From DASQDT01 sp036380435 (lineage in GTDB: Bacteria; Acidobacteriota; Blastocatellia; Pyrinomonadales; Pyrinomonadaceae): a stretch of DNA of 7,604 bases. Below the pieces are notes generated by a model. It ran no database searches. It was not told the DNA's origin and was given only the letters and a program-made list of their open reading frames with translations. Every line of letters begins with the position of its first letter. Position 1 is the first letter of the stretch. Made by a program: the position numbers and the translations under genes. Location of the stretch: contig DASVES010000258.1 in the NCBI GenBank assembly GCA_036380435.1, positions 1 through 7,604 of the forward strand. Direction: 5' to 3'. Positions 1 to 5,825 of this stretch are shown piece by piece.

Positions 1-1
1 G

Positions 2-1282
2 CTGCTCGACATCGACCTGCCGGACGGCTCCGGCCTCGACGCCCTGCGCGAGATTAAGAACCGACAGCCCGAGGCCGTCGTCATCATGATCACGGCCAAC
101 GTGCTCATCCAGAACACGATCTCGGCCCTGCGCGGCGGCGCATACGACTTCGTCGGCAAGCCGCTCAACCTCGAAGAGCTGCGCGTCACGATCCGCAACG
201 GCATCGAGGCGAGCCGGCTCCGGCGCGAGGTCACGCAGGTGCGCCGCGAGCGCGCGCGGCAGTTCAGCTTCGACCAGATCATCGGCGACAGCCCGGCCGT
301 CAAGCGGATGCTCTCGCTCGCGCGCAAGGTTGCCGAGTCGGAAGCCTCAAGCGTGCTGTTGCAGGGCGAGTCGGGCACGGGCAAAGACCTCGTCGCGAAG
401 GCCATCCACTACGGCTCGCGCCGGGCGGATGCGCCCTTCGTCGCCATCAACTGCGCGGCCATCCCCTCGACCTTGATCGAGTCGGAGCTGTTCGGCTACG
501 AGAAGGGGGCGTTCACCGACGCGAAGGCGCGCAAGGAGGGACTGTTCGAGCAGGCCGAAGGCGGCACGCTCTTCCTCGACGAGATCGGCGAACTCGAATT
601 GGGCTTGCAGGCGAAGCTGCTGCGCGTGCTCGAAGAGGGGAGCTTCCGTCGGGTCGGCGGACTCAAAGACATCCCCTTAGACGTGCGTGTGGTCGCCGCG
701 TCGAACCGCGACCTCAAGACGGAGGGCGAGGCCGGCCGCTTCCGCGTTGACCTCTACTACCGCCTGTCGGTGATTCAGATCGACATCCCGCCTTTGCGCG
801 GGCGCGGCGACGACACCTTGCTGCTCGCCGAGCACTACGTCAAAACCTTCGGCGAGCGCCTGCGTCTGAAAAATAAGATTCGCGGCCTCTCGCCCGAGGT
901 GCGGGAGATTTTTCTTCAATACGCGTGGCCCGGCAACGTCCGCGAGCTGCGCAACGTCATCGAGCGCGCCCTCATCCTCGAAGACGGCGACCTCGTCACG
1001 ATGGAGTATCTGCCACGCGACCTGACGGGGCGAACGGAGCCTGTGGCCTCGCCCGGCGCGGAGGGCGGCGGCGCGGCGCACCTCTTCCGGCTCCCGCCCG
1101 ACGGCGTGCCGCTCGAAGAGGTGGAGAACTCGCTCGTGCGTCAGGCCGTCGAGCGCAGCAACGGCAACCAGACGCGCGCCGCCGAACTCCTCCGCATCTC
1201 GCGCGACCAGTTGCGCTACCGCCTCAAGAAGCTCGAAAGCCCCGCTCCGCATGACAAGACCGCGACCGAAGCGGCCTCCTGA
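2..1282 (+). CDS. Sigma-54-dependent response regulator (NtrC family), 5'-truncated by window edge
   Basis: This is an activator that couples ATP hydrolysis to open-complex formation by sigma-54 RNA polymerase, and it is switched by phosphorylation of its receiver. The reading frame is open from base 2; about 50 N-terminal residues lie outside the window. Visible residues 1-80 are the receiver's second half: LLDIDLPDG with the likely phospho-acceptor Asp at residue 3, a conserved Thr in MITAN, and Lys in GKPLN. The AAA+ domain follows, with Walker A GESGTGK (122-128), the sigma-54 loop reading GAFTDA instead of GAFTGA (169-174), Walker B TLFLDEIG (189-196), sensor I near SNRDL, and sensor II GNVREL (311-316). 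A Fis-type HTH (about 378-411, NGNQTRAAELLRIS) closes the protein. The next gene is a hybrid kinase 16 bases on, so the two are probably partners. The domain calls are firm; the target genes are inferred. Confidence 0.95.
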   Translation: MLDIDLPDGSGLDALREIKNRQPEAVVIMITANVLIQNTISALRGGAYDFVGKPLNLEELRVTIRNGIEASRLRREVTQVRRERARQFSFDQIIGDSPAVKRMLSLARKVAESEASSVLLQGESGTGKDLVAKAIHYGSRRADAPFVAINCAAIPSTLIESELFGYEKGAFTDAKARKEGLFEQAEGGTLFLDEIGELELGLQAKLLRVLEEGSFRRVGGLKDIPLDVRVVAASNRDLKTEGEAGRFRVDLYYRLSVIQIDIPPLRGRGDDTLLLAEHYVKTFGERLRLKNKIRGLSPEVREIFLQYAWPGNVRELRNVIERALILEDGDLVTMEYLPRDLTGRTEPVASPGAEGGGAAHLFRLPPDGVPLEEVENSLVRQAVERSNGNQTRAAELLRISRDQLRYRLKKLESPAPHDKTATEAAS

Positions 1283-1298
1283 AGTCCGTAAACCCACG

Positions 1299-3254
1299 AT
1301 GAGCGAAAGTACCCTGCACGAGACTACGCAAACGGGCGAGCGCCCCTTCGACACCGAGGAAGCGCTCAGGCGCTCGCTCAAGGAGCTGGCCGACCTGAAG
1401 TTCGCCCTCGACGAGTCGGCCATCGTCGCCATCACCGACCAGCGCGGCGTCATCAACTACATCAACGACAAGTTCTGCCAAATCTCGAAGTACTCGCGCG
1501 AAGAGCTGTTGGGCCAGGATCACCGCATCATCAACAGCGCCTACCACCCCGAAGAGTTCATCCGCAACCTCTGGACGACCATCGCCTCCGGTCAGGTCTG
1601 GCGCGGCGAGATACGCAACCGCGCCAAGGACGGCTCGATCTACTGGGTGGACACCACCATCGTCCCGTTCCTCAACCCGGAGGGGAAGCCCTACCAGTAC
1701 GTCGCCATCCGCTACGACATCACCGAGCGCAAGCGGGCCGAGGAGCGCATCGGCGAGCAGGCGGCCCTGCTCGACAAGGCGCAGGACGCCATCGTCGTGC
1801 GCGACGCGGGCGACAACAAAATCCTCTACTGGAATCAGGGCGCCGAGCGCATCTACGGTTGGACGGCCCGTGAGGCCGTGGGCCGCACCGCGCGCGAGTT
1901 GCGTCTGCTGAGTGAGCTGAACGAGTCTCAGTTCGAGGCGGGCCGTCAGGCCGTGATGGAGAAGGGGGAGTGGACGGGCGAACTGAGCCAGCGCACGAAG
2001 GCGGGCGCCGAGATCACGGTCGAGAGTCGCTGGACACTTCTGCGCGGCGACGGCGGCGAGCCGAAGTCGATCCTCGTCATCAACACGGACGCGACCGAGC
2101 GCAAGAAGGTCGAGGGGCAGCTTTTGCGCGCGCAGCGGATGGAGTCAATCGGGACGCTGGCCGGCGGCATCGCGCACGACCTCAACAACATCCTCTCGCC
2201 CATCCTGATGGCCGTGCAGATGCTCCAGGTGAAGGTGGACGACCCCGGAGTGCTCCAGTGGCTGGAGATACTTCAGTCGAACGCCGAGCGCGGCGCCGAC
2301 ATGGTCAAGCAGGTTCTATCGTTCGCGCGCGGAGTGGAGGGCGAGCGCGTCGCGCTCCAGCCGAAGCACCTCGTCAAGGAAGTGATCAAGATTCTGAAGG
2401 ACACGCTGCCGAAGTCCATCGAGATCAAGTTCGACGTGGCGCCCGACCTCTGGACGGTCTCGGCCGACGCCACGCAGGTGCATCAGGTCTTGATGAACCT
2501 CTGCGTCAACGCGCGCGATGCCATGCCGCGCGGCGGCGAACTTTTTATCCGCGCCGAGAACACGACGCTCGACGAGAACTTTGCGCGCATGCACATCGAG
2601 GCCAAGCCGGGCCGCTTCGTCACCGTCTCCGTCACAGACACGGGCGAGGGGATGACGCCGGAGGTCTTGAGCCGCGTCTTCGAGCCGTTCTTCACGACGA
2701 AGGAGGTGGGCAAGGGCACAGGGCTCGGACTCTCGACGGCCCTGACCATCGTCCGCAGCCACGGCGGCTTCATCAACGTCTACAGCGAGCCGGGCAAGGG
2801 CACGCGCTTCACCATCTACCTGCCGGCCATTGAGGGGCCGGCCGCGACCGCCGAGCGCAAGCGCCTCGACCTGCCGGAGGGTCGCGGCGAGTTGATCCTC
2901 GTCGTAGACGATGAGGAAGCCATCCGCCAGATCACGAAGGGCACGCTCGAAACCTTCAACTACCGCGTCATCGTCGCGGGCGAAGGGACGGAGGCCGTGG
3001 CGCTCTACGCGCAGAACCGCGAAGAGGTCGCCGCCGTCATCACCGACATGATGATGCCCTTCATGGACGGCCCCGCCACCATTCGCGCGCTCCACAAGAT
3101 GAACCCGCAGGTGCGCGTCATCGCCGCCAGCGGGCTGGGGGCGGGCGACAAGGCCGCCGAGGCCAAGGCCGCCGGCGCCCACATCTTTCTGCCCAAACCT
3201 TACACGGCGGAAAGACTCCTGAAGGCCCTCGCCGAACTCCTCCAAGAGCCGTGA
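1299..3254 (+). CDS. Soluble hybrid sensor histidine kinase (PAS-PAS-HisKA-HATPase-REC)
   Basis: A cytoplasmic sensor kinase of 651 residues with no membrane segment. Order: PAS1 with PAC (about 34-145), PAS2 with PAC (about 155-270), HisKA with GGIAHDLNNIL (His293 is the phospho-acceptor), and HATPase_c with N box VNARDA, G1 DTGEGM, F box FEPFFTTK and G2 GKGTGLGL. A C-terminal receiver (about 531-649) has the acidic pair Asp537/538, acceptor Asp583 in ITDMMMP, Ser611 and Lys633. PAS1 carries the W-x-G, N-R-x-K and Y-W pattern seen in Aer/NifL flavin PAS domains, so redox sensing is possible. An in-frame ATG at 1251 would add 16 basic, proline-rich residues and overlap the regulator gene. I prefer 1299 because the PAS-family protein is complete from there, but neither start has a good ribosome site. 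The stop codon lies inside a repeat. The terminal receiver may pass phosphate to, or compete with, the upstream regulator. Confidence 0.93.
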   Translation: MSESTLHETTQTGERPFDTEEALRRSLKELADLKFALDESAIVAITDQRGVINYINDKFCQISKYSREELLGQDHRIINSAYHPEEFIRNLWTTIASGQVWRGEIRNRAKDGSIYWVDTTIVPFLNPEGKPYQYVAIRYDITERKRAEERIGEQAALLDKAQDAIVVRDAGDNKILYWNQGAERIYGWTAREAVGRTARELRLLSELNESQFEAGRQAVMEKGEWTGELSQRTKAGAEITVESRWTLLRGDGGEPKSILVINTDATERKKVEGQLLRAQRMESIGTLAGGIAHDLNNILSPILMAVQMLQVKVDDPGVLQWLEILQSNAERGADMVKQVLSFARGVEGERVALQPKHLVKEVIKILKDTLPKSIEIKFDVAPDLWTVSADATQVHQVLMNLCVNARDAMPRGGELFIRAENTTLDENFARMHIEAKPGRFVTVSVTDTGEGMTPEVLSRVFEPFFTTKEVGKGTGLGLSTALTIVRSHGGFINVYSEPGKGTRFTIYLPAIEGPAATAERKRLDLPEGRGELILVVDDEEAIRQITKGTLETFNYRVIVAGEGTEAVALYAQNREEVAAVITDMMMPFMDGPATIRALHKMNPQVRVIAASGLGAGDKAAEAKAAGAHIFLPKPYTAERLLKALAELLQEP

Positions 3255-3377
3255 TAAGTGATGAGTGATAAGTGATAAGAAGGAAGCATAGCCGTCAGCT
3301 ATCAACTCTTAGCTAACAGCTAAGGCTAATCGCTGACAGCTCTTATCACTTATTACTTATCACTCATCACTCATCAC
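3251..3377. repeat. Composite intergenic inverted repeat, copy 1 (TGATAAG outer arms, TTAGCT inner words)
   Basis: The outer arms 3251-3280 and 3341-3370 are built from GTGATAAG and GTGATGAG words and are inverted copies at 27 of 30 positions by hand alignment. A further TCATCAC unit extends the right arm to 3377. The 60-base centre consists of TTAGCT/AGCTAA-type words, including the perfect small hairpin at 3309-3323. The left arm begins at the last base of the final kinase sense codon and supplies its TGA stop. There is no T-tract after the right arm, so this is not a classic intrinsic terminator. A second copy of the same design lies at 5236-5350. Confidence 0.9.
3309..3323. repeat. Perfect short hairpin inside repeat copy 1
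   Basis: TTAGCT, a three-base AAC loop, then AGCTAA: a perfect 6-bp stem nested in the centre of the larger inverted repeat. Transcribed, the whole unit could form a long branched hairpin. Confidence 0.75.
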
Positions 3378-3469
3378 TACTGGGGAATTGTCCACACGGC
3401 GGCGCAAAAGCACCCACGTCGTCGCCGCGCATACCAGCGATTTATCACGAAACTGACCTCGAAAGGCGT

Positions 3470-3485
3470 TGGCACGGCCCGTGCA
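3470..3485 (+). promoter_or_regulatory. Sigma-54 (-24/-12) promoter candidate ahead of the single-domain universal stress protein gene
   Basis: TGGCACG-GCCC-GTGCA matches the sigma-54 consensus TGGCACG-N4-TTGCA at all but one specified base. The invariant GG (3471-3472) and GC (3483-3484) are separated by the required 10 bases, and a T precedes the -24 element. A start of transcription near 3495 would leave a leader of about 70 bases before the ATG at 3566. A sigma-54 activator gene lies about 2.2 kb upstream. No activator binding site could be identified between 3378 and 3468. The same stretch contains the palindrome described at 3472-3484, so a plain operator is an alternative reading. Confidence 0.6.
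3472..3484. promoter_or_regulatory. Palindrome GCACG-N3-CGTGC, copy 1
   Basis: GCACG GCC CGTGC is an inverted repeat embedded in the -24/-12 promoter match. The same 5-3-5 palindrome recurs ahead of the second universal stress protein gene at 6437-6449. It may be a shared regulator site, or simply a by-product of the promoter motif in GC-rich DNA. Confidence 0.4.
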
Positions 3486-3550
3486 GACAGGGGGCGTGGG
3501 CTGCCGGGGCGCACGCGCCGACGCGGCCGATGAGCTTTGACTTGTTCCCG

Positions 3551-3557
3551 AGGGAGG
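3551..3557 (+). promoter_or_regulatory. Ribosome binding site deciding the start at 3566
   Basis: AGGGAGG ends 8 bases before the ATG at 3566. It favours that start over the in-frame ATG at 3530, which has no such site and would add 12 residues that do not belong to the Usp fold. Confidence 0.85.
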
Positions 3558-3565
3558 CGAAAGCG

Positions 3566-4033
3566 ATGAAGATTCTACTGGCTACCGACGGCTCGCCGTG
3601 CAGCGAAGTGGCCGTCGCGGAAGTGGCAAGCAGGCCGTGGCCCGCGGACACGCAGGTGCGCGCCCTCTCAATCTTCGAGCCGCCCGCGCCGCTCGTCGCC
3701 GAGCCGTACATGGTTTCGGCCGGCTACTTCGAGGAGGCCGGGAAGGTGATTAGACAGCAGGCGCAGGAGGCGGTCGAGCGGGCCGCCGCGACGCTACGGG
3801 GCGGCGAGAAGGGCGGCCTTCAGGTCTCGACCGAGGTGCTGACCGGCTCGGCCAAGCGCACCATCGTCGAGGAGGCCGAGGCATGGGGCGCCGACCTCAT
3901 CGTCGTCGGCTCTCACGGCTACAAGTCCTGGGAGCGAATGCTGTTGGGGTCTGTCTCGCAGGCCGTCGCGGCACACGCGCGTTGCTCAGTCGAGATCGTG
4001 CGCTGCAACAAGGAAGAAGAGGTCAGAGGTTAG
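3566..4033 (+). CDS. Universal stress protein, single UspA domain, ATP-binding type
   Basis: A cytoplasmic 155-residue protein, the usual length for one Usp domain. It starts with MKILLATDGS (beta-1 and the conserved Asp8). The nucleotide loop VGSHG (115-118), then nine residues, then GS (128-129), fits the G-2x-G-9x-G(S/T) motif of ATP-binding Usp proteins. Members bind ATP and raise survival under stress, starvation or low oxygen; no enzymatic reaction is assigned. It closely resembles the C-terminal half of the tandem protein encoded at 6540-7505: both have ASRxWP, VEEAEAWGAD and a CSVE(I/V)VR ending. The last four sense codons and the TAG stop lie in the left arm of an inverted repeat, so the tail EVRG looks repeat-derived. 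A sigma-54-like promoter lies about 80 bases upstream. The start is chosen on the strong AGGGAGG site. Confidence 0.95.
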   Translation: MKILLATDGSPCSEVAVAEVASRPWPADTQVRALSIFEPPAPLVAEPYMVSAGYFEEAGKVIRQQAQEAVERAAATLRGGEKGGLQVSTEVLTGSAKRTIVEEAEAWGADLIVVGSHGYKSWERMLLGSVSQAVAAHARCSVEIVRCNKEEEVRG

Positions 4034-4095
4034 GTGTCAGAGGTCAGTCGAAGACAAAGGCTTTTACTAACCTCTGACCTCCAACCTCTGACCTC
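4019..4095. repeat. Inverted repeat built from AGGTCAG words between the stress-protein and oxidoreductase genes
   Basis: Arms 4019-4044 and 4070-4095 are inverted copies at 23 of 26 positions, made of GAGGTCAGAGGTTAG-type units, with a 25-base AT-richer loop. The left arm contains the TAG stop of the universal stress protein; the right arm ends 12 bases before the ATG of the oxidoreductase. The architecture matches the repeats at 3251 and 5236 but the word sequence is different. No T-tract follows. Confidence 0.9.
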
Positions 4096-4107
4096 TCGGA
4101 TTTCACA

Positions 4108-5232
4108 ATGGCAAATGTTCTCATCCTCGGGGGCGGCTTCGGCGGGGTGGTGGCGGCGGAGCGGCTGGCGAAGGCGCTCGGGCCGGAGCACCAGCTCACG
4201 CTCGTCTCGCGCAGCCGCCGCTTCATCTTCTACCCCGCGCTCGTCCGTCTCGCCTTCGGCAAGGCCACGGCCGACGACATCTCTTACGACCTGCGCGAGG
4301 CGATGCTCGACCGCTACGTCCGCTTCGTCGAGGCGACGGCCGCGCGCGTCGATCCCTTCGCGCGCAAGGTGACGCTCGCCGGGGGCGACATCGTCGGCGA
4401 GCTCAAGTACGACTACCTCCTGTTCGCGCTCGGGCGCCGGCTCGCCACCGAGCGCGTGCCCGGCTTCTTCGAGCACGCTCACCACCTGCTCTCGGTCGAG
4501 GCCGCCGCGCGCTTCGGCGAAGCCGTCAAGGAATTCAAGGGCGGACACGCCGTCATCGGCTCGTGCCCCGGCGCGCGCCTCGACGTGCCGGTCTACGAGA
4601 CGGCCTTCGCGCTTCGCCGCCGCCTCGAAGAGCAGGGCACGCAGGCGCGCATCACCTTGCTCCGCCCCGACCACCCGAGCACGTCCCCCGGCGGCTCCGA
4701 CCTCGCGCGCGCCCTGCGCCGCGCCCTCGACTCACACCACATTGAGACGCTGAGCGACTTCCCCATCGCGGAGGTTAAGGCGGGACTCGTCCGCGCGCAG
4801 GACGGGCGCGAGCTTGCGTGTGATTTGTTGATGCTTGTCCCGCCCTTCGAGGGCCCGTCGTCGCTCGCCGCGACGGGGCTGACGGACGACGAAGGGTTCG
4901 TGCGCGTTGACGACACGATGCGCGTGCTCGGTGCCGAGAGGATGTACGCCGCCGGCGACGCTCTCTACTTCTCGGGGCCGAAAATGGGGCACATGGCCGT
5001 CAGGCAGGCCGAGGTGGCCGCCGAAAACCTCGCCGCCGAGATCGCGGGGCGCGAGCCGGCCGCACACTACAAACACGAACTCTCGCTCATCGTGGACGCG
5101 GGCGGCGGGGAGACCACCTACCTCCACAAGAGCCTCTGGGACGATGACGGCGGCAAGACGGTCGGCCACGGCCGCTTCTGGGGCTGGGCCAAGCGCGCGC
5201 ACGAGAAATATTTTCAGGCGCTACACTCTTAG
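4108..5232 (+). CDS. FAD-dependent pyridine nucleotide-disulfide oxidoreductase (SQR/NDH-2-like)
   Basis: A 374-residue flavoprotein that probably passes electrons to quinone or another acceptor at the membrane face; the substrate is unknown. The N-terminal Rossmann motif GGGFGG (8-13) and the late AAGDA (281-285) are the two FAD-contact motifs of this superfamily. PKMGHMAVRQAEVAAENL (291-308) matches the C-terminal FAD/quinone region of sulfide:quinone reductase and NDH-2 relatives. The second Rossmann site, VIGSCPGARL (149-158), lacks the normal GxGxxG NADH motif, as in sulfide:quinone reductases. By my recalled alignment the catalytic Cys of GASC is replaced by Leu158; only Cys153 and Cys238 remain, so classic sulfide oxidation is doubtful. 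The aromatic, basic C-terminus (RFWGWAKRAHEKYF) could be an amphipathic membrane anchor. No ribosome binding site precedes the ATG; a hairpin repeat ends 12 bases upstream. Confidence 0.88.
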   Translation: MANVLILGGGFGGVVAAERLAKALGPEHQLTLVSRSRRFIFYPALVRLAFGKATADDISYDLREAMLDRYVRFVEATAARVDPFARKVTLAGGDIVGELKYDYLLFALGRRLATERVPGFFEHAHHLLSVEAAARFGEAVKEFKGGHAVIGSCPGARLDVPVYETAFALRRRLEEQGTQARITLLRPDHPSTSPGGSDLARALRRALDSHHIETLSDFPIAEVKAGLVRAQDGRELACDLLMLVPPFEGPSSLAATGLTDDEGFVRVDDTMRVLGAERMYAAGDALYFSGPKMGHMAVRQAEVAAENLAAEIAGREPAAHYKHELSLIVDAGGGETTYLHKSLWDDDGGKTVGHGRFWGWAKRAHEKYFQALHS

Positions 5233-5235
5233 GAG

Positions 5236-5350
5236 GTGATAAGTGATGAGTGACAAGTGATAAGAATCTGTTAGCTCTTAGCTGTTGGCTAATCGCTAAC
5301 TGCTAACCGCGTCCTTTCTTTCTTATCACTTATCACTCATCACTCATCAC
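5236..5350. repeat. Composite intergenic inverted repeat, copy 2 (TGATAAG outer arms, TTAGCT inner words)
   Basis: Arms 5236-5265 and 5321-5350 are inverted copies at 28 of 30 positions. The centre carries TTAGCT-type words, including GTTAGC (5270-5275) opposite GCTAAC (5295-5300), and shares CTCTTAGCT and GGCTAATCGCT with copy 1 in the same orientation. It starts 3 bases after the oxidoreductase stop and ends 11 bases before the next ATG. It fills almost the whole intergenic space. Confidence 0.9.
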
Positions 5351-5361
5351 GGGTTTCAGAG

Positions 5362-5796
5362 ATGCTTGAAGTCAAAGAAATGTCGCAGGGCGAGACGCTG
5401 GCGCTGCTGCTGAGAGGGAAGTTGGGGCACCTCGGGTGCTCGCGCGACGGCCACCCTTACGTCGTCCCGATGAACTACGCCTACGACGCGGAGTGCCTCT
5501 ACTTCTTCACCACCGAGGGCACGAAGACCGAGTACATGGCCGCCAACCATGAGGTCTGCTTCCAGGTCGAGGAGATCGCGGACGCCACCCGCTGGTCGAG
5601 CGTGATGGCGTTGGGCCGCGCCGAGCGGGTGACGAAGCCGGAGGAGACGGAGCGCGCCATGCGACTCATCGTCGAGCGCAACCCCGACCTCACGCCCGCA
5701 CTCAACGAGACGAAGATCGGAGCCTGGAAGAGGCTCAATCACATCGCCATCTACCGGGTGCGCCCGCACTCCATCCACGGGCGCAAGACCGCCTGA
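5362..5796 (+). CDS. Pyridoxamine 5'-phosphate oxidase-family (Nim-like) FMN-binding split-barrel protein, paralogue A
   Basis: A 144-residue cytoplasmic protein of the flavin-binding split-barrel superfamily, whose members reduce or bind small substrates through FMN or F420 (e.g. nitroimidazole reductase NimA). The substrate here is unknown. The hallmark strand pair is GHLGC...GHPYVVPMNYAYD (residues 22-42), followed by the flavin-contact region TEGTKTEYM (51-59) and VCFQVEE (65-71) with WSSVMALGRAE (78-88). The His often found before the GxK loop is Phe-Thr here (FFTTEGTK), unlike the next gene. Cys26, Cys45 and Cys66 are shared in spacing with paralogue B. The ATG at 5362 has no clear ribosome site and follows the repeat by 11 bases; the alternative ATG at 5380 is no better. 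It is followed by paralogue B after a short gap, so the two are surely co-transcribed. Confidence 0.9.
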   Translation: MLEVKEMSQGETLALLLRGKLGHLGCSRDGHPYVVPMNYAYDAECLYFFTTEGTKTEYMAANHEVCFQVEEIADATRWSSVMALGRAERVTKPEETERAMRLIVERNPDLTPALNETKIGAWKRLNHIAIYRVRPHSIHGRKTA

Positions 5797-5813
5797 GACG
5801 CGGCCCGGCCGCG

Positions 5814-5820
5814 AAGGTGA
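5814..5820 (+). promoter_or_regulatory. Ribosome binding site deciding the start at 5826
   Basis: AAGGTGA lies 5 bases before the ATG at 5826. An in-frame GTG at 5817 falls inside this site and would add three residues, so the ATG is the better start. Confidence 0.55.
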
Positions 5821-5825
5821 CCGCC

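Noticed and set aside
677..3305. Long open frames on the - strand opposite the regulator and kinase genes (e.g. 677-1456 and 2316-3305)
   Set aside because: They mirror strongly conserved + strand domains, have low-complexity Arg/Ala/Val-rich translations with no family signature, and are expected in GC-rich coding DNA.
3251..3377. CRISPR array or attachment site suggested by repeated short words
   Set aside because: The units are degenerate, contiguous and arranged as inverted arms, with no unique spacers of uniform length and no cas, integrase or tRNA gene in view.
3530..3565. Upstream ATG at 3530 as start of the first Usp gene
   Set aside because: It lacks a ribosome site and adds 12 residues outside the Usp fold, whereas the ATG at 3566 has AGGGAGG at 8 bases and begins exactly at the family's first strand.
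4108..5232. Naming the FAD gene sqr (sulfide:quinone oxidoreductase)
   Set aside because: The expected catalytic cysteine of the GASC-type segment appears replaced and only two cysteines are present, so a specific symbol is not justified.
3251..5350. Calling the intergenic hairpins intrinsic terminators
   Set aside because: The stems are AT/GC-mixed, very long, and not followed by a T-tract. They could still influence termination or RNA stability, but the sequence does not show a standard terminator.
5817..5825. GTG at 5817 as start of the second flavoprotein gene
   Set aside because: It overlaps the AAGGTGA site that is well placed for the ATG at 5826; the difference is only three residues.
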